DNA of 64,000 bases from NCBI RefSeq assembly GCF_001634625.1, contig NZ_LRSE01000008.1:1-64000 (forward strand). Reading direction: 5' to 3'. A program made the translations under genes and the position numbers. This document shows positions 54,276-63,788 of the stretch, piece after piece; position 1 is the stretch's first letter, and each line of letters begins with the position of its first letter. This DNA is from Croceicoccus bisphenolivorans (GTDB taxonomy: Bacteria; Pseudomonadota; Alphaproteobacteria; Sphingomonadales; Sphingomonadaceae). The notes beneath the pieces are model-generated. The model did not search any database and was not told the DNA's origin. It saw nothing but the letters and a program-made list of their open reading frames with translations.

Positions 54276-55889
54276 ATGCTCGACGCCAACCTGAAGCAGC
54301 AGCTGCAGCAGTATCTCGGCATGCTGCGCGAGCCGATCGAGCTCGTCGCCTCGCTTGGCGACGGAGCAAAATCGGCCGAAACCCGCGAACTGCTGGAACT
54401 GATCGCCGGCCTGTCCGACAAGGTCACCGCCAGCTTCGATGGCGACAACGCCCGTAAGCCCAGCTTCACCATCCGCCGCGCCGGCGACCACGATGTCGCC
54501 GTGACTTTCGCAGGCGTTCCGCTGGGCCACGAATTCACCTCTCTCGTTCTCGCCCTGCTCTGGGCCGGCGGCCACCCGCCGAAGGTAGAGGAGAAGCTGG
54601 TCGAACAGGCAAAGGCCCTTTCCAGCACGCACAACTTCGAGATGTATTTCTCCCTGTCCTGCCACAACTGCCCCGACGTCGTTCAGGCGCTGACCCTGAT
54701 GAGCCTGTTCAACAAGGGCGTCACCGCCACCCTGATCGAAGGCGGCACCTTCAAGGAAGAGGTCGAGGAACGCGGCGTGCTTGCCGTTCCCGCCGTCTTC
54801 AAGGAAGGCGAGATGTGGGCCAGTGGCCGCATGGGGCTGGAAGAGATCCTTGCCAAGGTCGACACCGGCGCGGCGGACCGCATGGCGGAAGAAATGGCCA
54901 GGATTGCTCCATTCGAAACGCTGGTCGTCGGCGGCGGGCCTGCAGGCGCGGCAGCCTCGATCTACATGGCGCGCAAGGGCTTTCGCACCGGCATCGCGGC
55001 CGAGCGCATCGGCGGGCAGGTGCTCGACACGATGGGGATCGAGAACTTCATCGCGACGACCTACACCGAAGGGCCGAAACTGGCCGCGCAGCTGGAAGCG
55101 CACATCGGCGAATACGACATCGAAGTCGTGAAGCCGGTCCGCGCCAGCAAGCTGGTCCCCGCGTCGCAGCCCGGCGGCTACCACACCGTCGAGTTCGAGA
55201 ACGGCGCTTCGCTGAAGGCCCGCACCCTCGTGCTTTCGACCGGCGCCCGCTGGCGTTCGCTGGGCGTGCCCGGAGAGGCGGAGTACCAGACCAAGGGCGT
55301 GGCATATTGCCCGCACTGCGACGGCCCGCTGTTCAAGGGCAAGCGCGTGGCGGTGATCGGCGGCGGCAATTCCGGCGTGGAGGCAGCGATCGATCTTGCC
55401 AATATCGTCGGCCACGTCACCCTGATCGAATTCGACGCCAAGCTGCGCGCGGACCAGGTGCTGGTGGACAAGCTGCGCAGCTTCGCCAATGTCGACATCC
55501 ACGTCTCTGCCCAGACGACGGAGATCACCGGCGACGGATCGAAAGTGAACGGCCTGATCTACAAGGACCGCGAGAGCGGCGAGGAACACACCGTCCCGCT
55601 CGAAGGCGTATTCGTGCAGATCGGCCTTGTCCCCAATACCGAGTGGCTGAAGGACAGCGGCCTTGCCCTGTCGAACCGCGGCGAGATCGAGATCGACGAG
55701 CGCGCGGCCACCAACCTGCCCGGCATTTTCGCGGCAGGAGACGTGACCACGGTGCCCTACAAGCAGATCGTGATCGCGATGGGCGAAGGATCGAAGGCGG
55801 CTCTGTCCGCATTCGACTACCTGATCCGCACCGAACCGGCGGAGGAAATCGCGCAAGGCGCCGCCACGCACGAAGCGCAAGTCGCCTGA
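54276..55889 (+). CDS. ahpF: Alkyl hydroperoxide reductase subunit F
   Basis: 537 residues from ATG 54276 (GGAGA upstream). N-terminal double-thioredoxin domain with SCHNCPDVV (CxxC), a linker, and a thioredoxin-reductase domain: [20 protein letters not shown] (FAD), [16 protein letters not shown] (active CxxC) and [16 protein letters not shown] (NAD(P)H). Transfers electrons from NADH to AhpC. Length normal. Confidence 0.97.
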   Translation: MLDANLKQQLQQYLGMLREPIELVASLGDGAKSAETRELLELIAGLSDKVTASFDGDNARKPSFTIRRAGDHDVAVTFAGVPLGHEFTSLVLALLWAGGHPPKVEEKLVEQAKALSSTHNFEMYFSLSCHNCPDVVQALTLMSLFNKGVTATLIEGGTFKEEVEERGVLAVPAVFKEGEMWASGRMGLEEILAKVDTGAADRMAEEMARIAPFETLVVGGGPAGAAASIYMARKGFRTGIAAERIGGQVLDTMGIENFIATTYTEGPKLAAQLEAHIGEYDIEVVKPVRASKLVPASQPGGYHTVEFENGASLKARTLVLSTGARWRSLGVPGEAEYQTKGVAYCPHCDGPLFKGKRVAVIGGGNSGVEAAIDLANIVGHVTLIEFDAKLRADQVLVDKLRSFANVDIHVSAQTTEITGDGSKVNGLIYKDRESGEEHTVPLEGVFVQIGLVPNTEWLKDSGLALSNRGEIEIDERAATNLPGIFAAGDVTTVPYKQIVIAMGEGSKAALSAFDYLIRTEPAEEIAQGAATHEAQVA

Positions 55890-55897
55890 CATGAAAC

Positions 55898-55933
55898 GGG
55901 GCGGGACCGGCAACACACCGGCCCCGCCCTTTT
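55898..55933 (+). terminator. Rho-independent terminator of ahpF
   Basis: GGGCGGGACCGG pairs with CCGGCCCCGCCC (one mismatch) around a seven-base loop, followed by TTTT. Confidence 0.85.
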
Positions 55934-55973
55934 CGCATTTGCCGGCGGCGAAGCCTGCGCTAAACCTGCGGTC

Positions 55974-56588
55974 ATGACGCGCATCGTTCCGGCAGCCCGC
56001 ATCTCGGCCAGCGTGATCGCCGCCATCGGCCTTGCGCTGTTTGCGTTGCAGATCGTGCTGAGCATCGGGAAGACCGGTTCGTTCGTCGGCGCGATGCTCG
56101 TCCTCACCCGATTCTTCACGATCCTGACCAACGCGGCGGTCGTCGTCGCGATGCTGCGTGTCGGCATCGGGCGCGTACCGGGCCATCGCTTCATGCTGGC
56201 GATGGTCACGGCGATCGCGATGGTGGGCATAGTGTACCACGCGGTACTGGCCGACCTGCAGAACCTTTCGGGGCTCGACCTGCTGACCGATCGGGGTTTC
56301 CACACCGCGATCCCATTGCTGACCGTGGTGTGGTGGGTACTGTTCGGCGGAACGCCCGGCGTCGTCTGGCGCGATCTGGCATGGGTGCTGCCGTGGCCGA
56401 TTGCGTATTGCGCCTATGCGCTGGTGCGCGGCGCGATGTCCGGCATCTATCCCTATCCTTTCATCGATTTGCCGGTGATCGGCTGGGCCATGCTGATGAT
56501 GAATGTCGCGGTGCTGGCGGCGATCTTCGCGGTGGTCGGCGCGGTATTCGTGGCCGTTGCCCGAACGCGCCGCCACTCGCTGGCCTAG
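55974..56588 (+). CDS. Pr6Pr-family six-helix membrane protein
   Basis: 204 residues with six predicted membrane helices. The motifs LVLTRFFTILTNAAVV, YHAVLADLQNLSG, DRGFHTAIPLLTVVWWVLF and PWPIAYCAYALVRGAMSG identify the Pr6Pr family; WP-type loops and conserved charged residues within helices are family features. Function unknown. It converges on the Smr gene ten bases away. Confidence 0.82.
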   Translation: MTRIVPAARISASVIAAIGLALFALQIVLSIGKTGSFVGAMLVLTRFFTILTNAAVVVAMLRVGIGRVPGHRFMLAMVTAIAMVGIVYHAVLADLQNLSGLDLLTDRGFHTAIPLLTVVWWVLFGGTPGVVWRDLAWVLPWPIAYCAYALVRGAMSGIYPYPFIDLPVIGWAMLMMNVAVLAAIFAVVGAVFVAVARTRRHSLA

Positions 56589-56598
56589 TCGCCAAAGG

Positions 56599-57195
56599 TC
56601 AGCCGGCTCCCCCGCGGGTGCGGCGCAGGATCAGGTATAGCGCCCCTTCCCCGCCATGCCTTCGCTGGGCATTGCGAATGGCGGCGATATCCGATCCGTG
56701 CGGCCCTGCCGCCAGCCAGTCGAGCACCTTGGCCCTGATCGCCCCGCGCCTTTCGCCCCGGTCCGCCGGATCGACAGGGCGCGGCCGGCCCGTCACCAGC
56801 AAGACGACGCGCGCACCCATGGCCTTGGCCTGCGCCAGGCCCATGTCCAGCCGCCGGTGCGCCTGATCCAGAGTATGGCCATGCAGGTCGAGCGTGAAAT
56901 CGGGCTGGAGCATCCGGCCCGACAGCCGCTTCTCCCAATGGGAATCGATGCCGGTCGATGGCGGCGGCGGAGGCGGCACGGGTGGCGCCTTGGGCGTTGG
57001 CACGCGGCCTTTCACCTTCTTTGCAGGCGGCGGTACGGGCACGACCGGCGCGACCTTGACCGGTGCGATTGCCAGTCGGGTCATCCGCTCTTTCAACGGC
57101 GTCACCGTGCTTGCCACCTTGGCCCATAGCACGGCTTCCTCTTCGCTGAGCCCGTCGGGCGTTCGGGGATGCACTATGCCTTTGGGCGGCTTCAT
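56599..57195 (-). CDS. Smr-domain protein
   Basis: 198 residues from ATG 57195, overlapping the mltA stop by four bases. A proline-rich low-complexity linker (about 50-85) separates the N-terminal part (KGIVHPRTPDGLSEEEAVLWAK, conserved in alphaproteobacterial Smr proteins) from the Smr domain (FTLDLHGHTLDQAHRRL and VVLLVTGRPRPV). Smr domains of this class nick or bind DNA or RNA. Third gene of the timA-mltA-smr operon. Confidence 0.9.
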   Translation of the reverse strand: MKPPKGIVHPRTPDGLSEEEAVLWAKVASTVTPLKERMTRLAIAPVKVAPVVPVPPPAKKVKGRVPTPKAPPVPPPPPPSTGIDSHWEKRLSGRMLQPDFTLDLHGHTLDQAHRRLDMGLAQAKAMGARVVLLVTGRPRPVDPADRGERRGAIRAKVLDWLAAGPHGSDIAAIRNAQRRHGGEGALYLILRRTRGGAG

Positions 57196-58331
57196 TGCGC
57201 CAGCCGCGCCAGCGTTCCCTTCGGCAGGAAGATCAGCGCGCTGGCACTGCTGCTCATGCCGCCGGCGATCGTCTTCGCTTCCTCGCCCGCGCCCCAGAAC
57301 GTGTCGAAGCGGTTTGCGCCCTTGATCGCGCCGCCGGTATCCTGCGCGATCCATAGGCCATCGGCCACATCGTGTTCGGCGTCGATGAAGACCGGCGCGC
57401 CCAGCGGAATGAATTTCGGATCGGCGGCAACGCTGGCACGGGCGCGCACCGGCACGCCCAGCGCACCCAACGGCCCGTCGCCGGTCAGTTCCTGAAAGAA
57501 GACCCACGACTTGTTGGTGTTCATCACCGCGTCCGCCTCGTCAGGGTTGGCATGCAGCCAGTTGACGATCCCCTGCATCGTCGCCTCTCCGGGCGCGAAG
57601 ACGCCGCGTTCGCGCAAGGTGCGCCCGATAGCGACATATTCGCGCCCGTTCTGACCGGCATAGCCGATGCGCAGCACTTTGCCGTCCGGCCCGATCAGCT
57701 GGCCCGAACCCTGGATTTGCAGGAAGAAGAAGTCGACCGGATCTTTCGCCCAGCCGATGACGGGCGTCTTTCCGTCCAGCGCACCGGCCACGATCTCGGC
57801 CCGCTCGTGATAGGGCACGAACGCGCCGCTATCGTCGATGCGGCCCAGCGGACCACGCCCCTCGCCAGAGTACTCTGGATCGCGAATCAGGTCGGAGGGC
57901 ATCGCATAGACAGGCACGTCATATCCCTCGCGCCTTTCGCGAACGCCTGCGATCTGCGGTTCGAAATATCCGGTCAGGAATGCCTCGCCCGTCCCGACCT
58001 GCGCGGTTTCGAAATAGGCCGCGAAAAATCCCGCCGGATCGCCGCCCCATGCCGGAGCAGCCTCGCAAGCCGGTGTCCAGAACGCGGCGATCCCGCTGGC
58101 ATCGTTGCGGGCAAGCAGCTTGGGACAGGATTCGATGAACGACAGCCGCGCCGCCTCTGCATCCTCGCGCGTCAGGGCAAGCCCTGTGATCGCAGGCCCG
58201 GGCGCCATCCCCGCCTCCACCGCGTTGGTCGGTTCCGGCGACGGCGGCGCTTCCTCCGGAGGCGGCACGGCGCAAGACGCAAGCATCCCCGCGCCGAGCG
58301 CGATTGCGATCCGGCGCAGGCCCCGCATCAT
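57192..58331 (-). CDS. mltA: MltA, membrane-bound lytic transglycosylase A
   Basis: 379 residues. Lipoprotein signal with lipobox LASC near residue 20. The MltA domain has FLTGYFEPQIAGVRER, FFFLQIQGSGQLIGPDGK, MNTNKSWVFFQEL and the 3D domain FIDAEHDVADGLWIAQDTGGAIKG, with the catalytic aspartates. Cleaves peptidoglycan strands. Its start lies nine bases after timA ends. Confidence 0.95.
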   Translation of the reverse strand: MMRGLRRIAIALGAGMLASCAVPPPEEAPPSPEPTNAVEAGMAPGPAITGLALTREDAEAARLSFIESCPKLLARNDASGIAAFWTPACEAAPAWGGDPAGFFAAYFETAQVGTGEAFLTGYFEPQIAGVRERREGYDVPVYAMPSDLIRDPEYSGEGRGPLGRIDDSGAFVPYHERAEIVAGALDGKTPVIGWAKDPVDFFFLQIQGSGQLIGPDGKVLRIGYAGQNGREYVAIGRTLRERGVFAPGEATMQGIVNWLHANPDEADAVMNTNKSWVFFQELTGDGPLGALGVPVRARASVAADPKFIPLGAPVFIDAEHDVADGLWIAQDTGGAIKGANRFDTFWGAGEEAKTIAGGMSSSASALIFLPKGTLARLAQ

Positions 58332-58340
58332 CGGTGTCGC

Positions 58341-59024
58341 TTAACCTTCGTCGGTTTCGTCAAGCAGCCAGTCGGGCCGCATCGCGGTGACCTTGCGGCT
58401 GAAAGTCCAGACGTCGTGACTTTCGATGGCGTCGTCCAGCGATCCGGCGATCATGTTGCCGTCCTTGTCCTTCGTCATCGCGGCGATATCGGCGGCGAAG
58501 CGGACGGTAATGCGTGCCATCGGCGAATCGAAGTCGGCGCTGCTGATTTCCGCCTCGTTGATGCGGATCAGGCGGTTTTCGACCACTTCGCCCGCAGCTT
58601 CGCGCGCGTCGATGGCAGCGGCAAAGCTGGCATAGACGTCATCGTCGCAAAGCTGGTTCAGCGTTTCCTTGTCGCCGTTCCAGAACGCTTCGAGGATCAT
58701 GCCATAGGCAGTCCGCGCCCCTTCGATGAAGGCGGCGGGTGTGAAACGGCGGTCGGCAGAGGCGATTTCGCGGATGGCGCGATGTGCGCCCATCGGCACG
58801 CCGGCCAGTGCACGGTCCATCGCCGCGCCCGAAGGGTCGACAACGCGTGCAGGGCCGTTTTCCGACCGGTTTTCGCCCTGCGCGGGGCGGGACGGTTCCG
58901 CGGTGCGCGGAAGATGGCCCATCAGCGTCTCTTCCTCATGCTCTGCCCTGCGACCGAGCACCGAATAGAGGCGCAGCCCCAGAAAGGCGGCGATCATGGC
59001 GAGTATGACGATTTCGACTATCAC
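58341..59024 (-). CDS. timA: Tim44-like domain protein (TimA)
   Basis: 227 residues from GTG 59024; a later ATG (58997) would cut the membrane helix. One N-terminal membrane helix (IVILAMIAAFLGLRLYSVLG) followed by an acidic linker and a Tim44 domain (FTPAAFIEGARTAYGMILEAF, LLDETDE at the end). Bacterial TimA proteins are related to mitochondrial Tim44. It is adjacent to and divergent from secB, which is the usual alphaproteobacterial order. Confidence 0.85.
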   Translation of the reverse strand: MIVEIVILAMIAAFLGLRLYSVLGRRAEHEEETLMGHLPRTAEPSRPAQGENRSENGPARVVDPSGAAMDRALAGVPMGAHRAIREIASADRRFTPAAFIEGARTAYGMILEAFWNGDKETLNQLCDDDVYASFAAAIDAREAAGEVVENRLIRINEAEISSADFDSPMARITVRFAADIAAMTKDKDGNMIAGSLDDAIESHDVWTFSRKVTAMRPDWLLDETDEG

Positions 59025-59304
59025 TTGGGATCTGTCCCGTTGCGTACGTGTGGCACCATAACAGTGTGTGACACCATTATGGCATCGAAAGGTGAACCTG
59101 CCCCAAATAGGCATGAAACACAATTCGACAACCGTCGTAAACCGGTCCGTATCCCGCCACTTTTCGCTTTTCAGGCCGTTCGAGCCGGTTGCCGCCCGCC
59201 CGCGCGGGTGCTAACCGCCCAACCATTGCGCGCCGGACCTTGCGCCCTTGCGGTCCAGATATCCGGTGTGCCCGTCCGATAACCCATTCGAAGCGAAAGA
59301 AATC

Positions 59305-59862
59305 ATGGCCGACGAAGGCAACATCATCACCGATCTTGGCGACAATGCGAACGCCGGCAACGAACCTAAGCCCAACGGCGCAGACAACCAGCCCGCGATC
59401 GGGCTGATCTCGCAGTACATCAAGGACCTGTCGGTCGAAAATCCGAATGCGCCGCGCAGCTACCAGTGGGCCGGCCAGCCGAACGTCGACGTGCAGTTCA
59501 ACATCAACGCGAATCCGGTCGACGGCGAAGTGCACGAAGTGACGCTGAAGATCACCGTCACGGCCAAGGCGAACGAAGGCACCGCCTATATCGTCGACCT
59601 CGACTATTGCGGGTTGATCGGCATGCGCAACGTCGCGCCTGAACAGGGCCACATGTTCCTGTTCGCAGAAGCGCCGCGCATCCTGTTCCCCTTCGCCCGC
59701 CGCATCATCAGCGATGCCGTGCGCGATGCCGGATATCCGCCGATGCTGCTCGACCCGATCGATTTCCAGGGCATCTACATCCAGCAGCTGCAGCAGCGCC
59801 AGGCCGAGGGCGCGAACCCCGCCGCCGATTTCGGCAGCACCCCGCCCACCGGCGAGGCCTGA
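59305..59862 (+). CDS. secB: SecB export chaperone
   Basis: 185 residues from ATG 59305. Holds unfolded preproteins for SecA. Core motifs: IGLISQYIKDLSVENPNAP, VQFNINANPV, YIVDLDYCGLIGMRNV and FPFARRIISDAVRDAGYPPM. The N-terminal 25 residues and C-terminal tail are low-complexity, usual for alphaproteobacteria. Divergent from timA across 280 bases that contain no gene. Confidence 0.95.
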   Translation: MADEGNIITDLGDNANAGNEPKPNGADNQPAIGLISQYIKDLSVENPNAPRSYQWAGQPNVDVQFNINANPVDGEVHEVTLKITVTAKANEGTAYIVDLDYCGLIGMRNVAPEQGHMFLFAEAPRILFPFARRIISDAVRDAGYPPMLLDPIDFQGIYIQQLQQRQAEGANPAADFGSTPPTGEA

Positions 59863-59894
59863 GGCATAGATAGCCAGCGGACGCGGCGGGTCGC

Positions 59895-61484
59895 ATGAGC
59901 CTCGTCAGGAACGTCGGCACGATCGGGGGGCTGACCGCGCTAAGCCGCGTGTTCGGCTTTGCCCGCGACATGCTCCTGGCCCGCGTTCTCGGCGCAGGGC
60001 TGGCGGCAGACGCGTTCCAGCTGGCCTTCATCCTGCCCAACACGTTCCGGCGGCTTTTCGCCGAAGGGGCGTTCTCGGTCGCCTTCGTGCCGATGTATTC
60101 GCGCCGCCTGCACGCGGAAGACGGCGGCGGAGAGGAAGCGGCGAACCATTTCGCGCAGGACGTGCTGGCGATCTTCGTCTGGGTCCTGCTGGGCTTCTCC
60201 GCCATTGCCATGCTGGCGATGCCGGGCATCGTCTACCTGCTGGCCAGCGAATATCGCGAAGTGCCGGGCAAGTACGAACTGTCGGTGATGCTCAGCCGGA
60301 TCACCTTCCCGTACCTCGGTTTGGTAAGCCTCGTCGCGATGTTGTCGGGCCTGCTCAACGCGCGGTCCAAATTTGCGCCGGGCGCCTTCGTGCCGGTCTT
60401 GCTGAACCTGACGCTGATCTCCGGCCTGGCCGCCGGATACTGGATTGGCCACAACGGCGGCAGCGATGCCGACATCGCGACGGCGCTGGCCATATCGGTG
60501 CCCGTCGCGGGCGTGGTGCAGCTTGGCTACATGTGGTGGGCAACGCGCCGCGCCGGCGTGCGGCTGAAAATCACGACGCCGAAGATCACGCCGGAAATAA
60601 AGCGTCTGGGCATGCTGATCCTGCCCGCCACTTTCGGCGCCGGCGTTTACCAGATCAGCCAGTTCGTCGACACGTTCTTCGCCACGACCCTGCCGCAAGG
60701 GTCGCTCACCCTGCTGAAGCTGGCCGACCGGCTGAACCAGATGCCGCTGGGCATCGTGGGCATTGCGCTGGGCACCGCGATCCTGCCGATGCTGGCCCGC
60801 CATATCCAGACCGGCGATATGCGAGAGGCGCAGCGGCTTCAGGCCAATGCGGTGGAAATGGGCACCCTGCTCACTCTGCCCGCTGCCGTCGCGCTGGCGA
60901 TCTGCGCACCGGCCTTCACCACCGCGTTCTTCGTCGGCGGCAAGATGACGCCGCAGGACGGGTTGATCATGGGCGACATCGTCATCGCACTGGTCGCGGG
61001 CCTGCCCGCCTATGTTCTGGTAAAGGTGTTCCAGCCCGCGTTCTTCAGCCGGGAAGATACGCGCACACCCGTCTGGGTCGCGGCGGCGGTGCTGGCGATC
61101 AACATCGCGATCAACTTCTACGTCGTGCCGCGCTACGGCATCGTCGGGCTGGCGGCGGCAACGGCGTTCACGGCAACGCTCAACGTGGTCACGCTCTATA
61201 CCATCCTGCAGATCCGCGGCTGGTTCCACTTCACGGCCAAGCTGGCCGGGCGCATTGCGCGGCAGCTTTTCGCATCGGCAGCGATGGGCGCGGCGCTGTG
61301 GTATCTCGTGCCGTTGATGGCCGATCGCTACGGTGGCAACGTGATAGAGCGCGTGTGGTCGCTTTCCGCACTGGTGCTGGCGGGGATGGCCGTGTTCTTC
61401 ACCGTCGCGTGGTTCGTCGGCGCGATCGACAAGGATCTTGTCGCCCAGCTTCGCCGCAAGCGCCCGGCCAAGCCTGCCAACTAG
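59895..61484 (+). CDS. murJ: MurJ lipid II flippase (MviN)
   Basis: 529 residues and about 14 membrane helices. The N-terminus NVGTIGGLTALSRVFGFARD and ADAFQLAFILPNTFRRLFAEG are characteristic; ITFPYLGLVSLVAMLSGLLN and YQISQFVDTFFATTLPQGS follow. Flips lipid II for peptidoglycan synthesis. Co-directional with secB at 32 bases and with trpS beyond, the common alphaproteobacterial order secB-murJ-trpS. Confidence 0.96.
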   Translation: MSLVRNVGTIGGLTALSRVFGFARDMLLARVLGAGLAADAFQLAFILPNTFRRLFAEGAFSVAFVPMYSRRLHAEDGGGEEAANHFAQDVLAIFVWVLLGFSAIAMLAMPGIVYLLASEYREVPGKYELSVMLSRITFPYLGLVSLVAMLSGLLNARSKFAPGAFVPVLLNLTLISGLAAGYWIGHNGGSDADIATALAISVPVAGVVQLGYMWWATRRAGVRLKITTPKITPEIKRLGMLILPATFGAGVYQISQFVDTFFATTLPQGSLTLLKLADRLNQMPLGIVGIALGTAILPMLARHIQTGDMREAQRLQANAVEMGTLLTLPAAVALAICAPAFTTAFFVGGKMTPQDGLIMGDIVIALVAGLPAYVLVKVFQPAFFSREDTRTPVWVAAAVLAINIAINFYVVPRYGIVGLAAATAFTATLNVVTLYTILQIRGWFHFTAKLAGRIARQLFASAAMGAALWYLVPLMADRYGGNVIERVWSLSALVLAGMAVFFTVAWFVGAIDKDLVAQLRRKRPAKPAN

Positions 61485-61712
61485 AGGGTTCAAACCCGCG
61501 AATGATGTGATAAGGGCACTGGCCATGGAACGGGTTTCCCTTGCCTATACGCGCCGATGCCCCGAAGCGCTCCTGATCAGGCCGCGCCGCTTTGCGGTAC
61601 GCGGCCGGGCGGCCTGGCGATGGCTTGGTTGGACATACTGAGGCGTTGATGCGCCCGCCGCTTTGCATGCGGCCCCACCTTCCTGACCAGATTTCCAGAA
61701 AGTCCCAAAGCC

Positions 61713-62729
61713 ATGCGTATCGTTTCGGGCATACAGCCCACCGGCAATCTCCACCTCGGCAACTACCTCGGTGCCATCCGCAACTGGGTGCGGATGCAGG
61801 ACGAGATCGCCGAAAACGGCGGCGAATGCTTCTTCTTCCTTGCCGACCTTCATGCGATCTCGATGCCGCACACGCCGGCCGAGCTTACCGCGAACACCCG
61901 CGAGATGGCCGCCGCGCTGCTGGCCTGCGGTGTCGACACGGCAAAGTCCGTCCTGTTCAACCAGGCGCAGGTTCCCGCCCATGCGGAACTGCAATGGCTG
62001 CTGAACGGAACGGCGCGCATGGGCTGGCTGAACCGCATGACCCAGTTCAAGGACAAGTCGGGCAAGAACCGCGAGGGGGCTTCGGTGGCGCTGTTCACCT
62101 ACCCCGTGCTTCAAGCTGCCGACGTCCTGCTCTATCAGGCGACCCACGTTCCCGTGGGCGACGACCAGAAGCAGCATCTCGAACTGGCCCGCGACATCGC
62201 GCAGAAGTTCAACAACGACTTCTGTGAAGAGGAAGCGCCCGTCTTCACCCTGCCCGAACCGTTCATCCCGCCAGAAGCTGCGCGCATCATGTCCCTGCGC
62301 GACGGCACTGCGAAGATGAGCAAGTCGGACCCGTCGGAAATGAGCCGCGTGAACCTCTCCGACGATGCGGACGAGGTGATGAAGAAGATCAAGAAGGCCA
62401 AGACCGACCCCGAACCCCTGCCTTCGGAAGAAGCCGGGCTGGAAGGCCGGGCCGAAGCGAAGAATCTCGTCGCGATCTACGGCGCGCTTTCGGGCCAGTC
62501 CGTGGCGCAGGTGCTGGGCGAATATGGCGGCGAGGGGTTCGGTAAGTTCAAGCCCGCGCTGGGCGAACTGCTGGTCGAAACGCTGCGCCCGATCAGCGAG
62601 CGTTTCAACGAGCTGAAACAGGACACGCCCGAACTGGACCGACAGCTGGCCACCGGCGCTGCCAAGGCACGCGATGCGGCCGCAGGCACTCTTGCGAAGA
62701 CGTACGAGGCGCTTGGCCTTTTGCGCTGA
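61713..62729 (+). CDS. trpS: Tryptophanyl-tRNA synthetase
   Basis: 338 residues. Class I synthetase: IQPTGNLHLGNYLGAIRNW (HIGH equivalent HLGN) and TAKMSKSDPSE (KMSKS). Length normal. A stable hairpin follows. The 228 bases upstream of it hold no gene. Confidence 0.97.
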   Translation: MRIVSGIQPTGNLHLGNYLGAIRNWVRMQDEIAENGGECFFFLADLHAISMPHTPAELTANTREMAAALLACGVDTAKSVLFNQAQVPAHAELQWLLNGTARMGWLNRMTQFKDKSGKNREGASVALFTYPVLQAADVLLYQATHVPVGDDQKQHLELARDIAQKFNNDFCEEEAPVFTLPEPFIPPEAARIMSLRDGTAKMSKSDPSEMSRVNLSDDADEVMKKIKKAKTDPEPLPSEEAGLEGRAEAKNLVAIYGALSGQSVAQVLGEYGGEGFGKFKPALGELLVETLRPISERFNELKQDTPELDRQLATGAAKARDAAAGTLAKTYEALGLLR

Positions 62730-62740
62730 GCCCTTTCAGG

Positions 62741-62770
62741 CTTGCCGCGCTCTGCAACGGGCGCGGCAAG
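62741..62770 (+). terminator. Stem-loop after trpS
   Basis: CTTGCCGCGC and GCGCGGCAAG form a perfect 10-bp stem around a 10-base loop. No long T run follows, so it may act as a Rho-independent or processing signal. Confidence 0.7.
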
Positions 62771-62938
62771 CTATTCAAAATCTGTGCCATTCTGACATTT
62801 GTTAATCCGGATATTCAAACCCGGTTCATGGCCTTTGCGCCATAAGACGTGCATTATTCGCGTTGCCCTGACCGAATCATCGGTCCGCAATCTTGACTGC
62901 AATGCAGACGGGCAACGCCACGTTTTGGAGGGTTTGAA

Positions 62939-63625
62939 ATGAAGTTCAATGCCATGCGCGCGATGAAGCTGGCTGCGGCTCCGCTGCTTATGGCCGGACT
63001 TGCCGCCTGCGCCACCCCGTTCAACGCGGACGTGTCGCGTTTCCAGACGCAGTTGCCGGCACCGGCGGGCCAGACCTTTGCCGTCGTCGCCGACGATCCG
63101 GCGCTGGCCGGCGGGCTCGAGTTCGCGCAATACGCCGACTATGTCGAGGCGGAGATGGCCGAGCTTGGCTATACGCAGGCTTCGCCCGAAAACGCCGACC
63201 TGCTCGTCCGCTTCGACTATGGCGTCGACAGCGGGCGCGAGAAGGTCGTGACCACCGGGTATGGCCGCGACCCGTTTTGGGACCCGTGGTACGGACCTTA
63301 TAGCCGCTATGGTTTCTATCGCCCGTATTACCGCCATTCCGCGTGGGGCTACGGCTGGTACGATCCGTTCTTCGACAGCGGGCCGGACGTGCGCAGCTAC
63401 ACCATCTACACCAGCGGCATCGACATGAAGATCGACCGCCGCGTCGATGGCGAGCGTCTGTTCGAAGGCAAGGCCGAGGCCGTGTCGCGCTCCAACCGCA
63501 TGCAGTACCTCGTACCCAATCTGGTAGACGCGATGTTCACCGACTTCCCAGGCCGTTCGGGAGAGACGTTGCGCATCTCGATTGCACCGGAAGATCGCGA
63601 AAAGAAAGTGAAGAAGGTCAACTGA
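62939..63625 (+). CDS. DUF4136 lipoprotein
   Basis: 228 residues. Signal peptide with lipobox GLAAC near residue 24. DUF4136 pattern: a first half with ADYVEAEMAELGYTQ and DLLVRFDYGVDSG, then an unusual Tyr/Trp-rich segment (DPFWDPWYGPYSRYGFYRPY), and a C-terminal half MKIDRRVDGERLFEGKAEAV. The aromatic stretch may bind carbohydrate or lipid, but that is speculation. Alone in orientation, with a terminator behind it. Confidence 0.88.
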   Translation: MKFNAMRAMKLAAAPLLMAGLAACATPFNADVSRFQTQLPAPAGQTFAVVADDPALAGGLEFAQYADYVEAEMAELGYTQASPENADLLVRFDYGVDSGREKVVTTGYGRDPFWDPWYGPYSRYGFYRPYYRHSAWGYGWYDPFFDSGPDVRSYTIYTSGIDMKIDRRVDGERLFEGKAEAVSRSNRMQYLVPNLVDAMFTDFPGRSGETLRISIAPEDREKKVKKVN

Positions 63626-63631
63626 ACCTTG

Positions 63632-63668
63632 TGGGTCGGGAAGCAATTTCCCGGCCCATTTCGATTTT
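63632..63668 (+). terminator. Rho-independent terminator of the DUF4136 gene
   Basis: TGGGTCGGGAA pairs with TTCCCGGCCCA (one G-T pair) over a five-base loop, followed by TTTCGATTTT. Confidence 0.82.
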
Positions 63669-63788
63669 CGAGTTTCCCCGGGGCAGGCCGCCACGCCTGT
63701 CCTACGACTGTCCGGTCGCATAAGAGCCTCCACCCGTGAGGCCACCGAGATTTGAGGGGCGACCGGGCCTTTTTCGGCCCAATCCGGT

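Noticed and set aside
54171-56576. 801-residue minus-strand frame opposite ahpF and the Pr6Pr gene
   Set aside because: Runs across two clear genes and a terminator; His/Arg/Gln-rich shadow.
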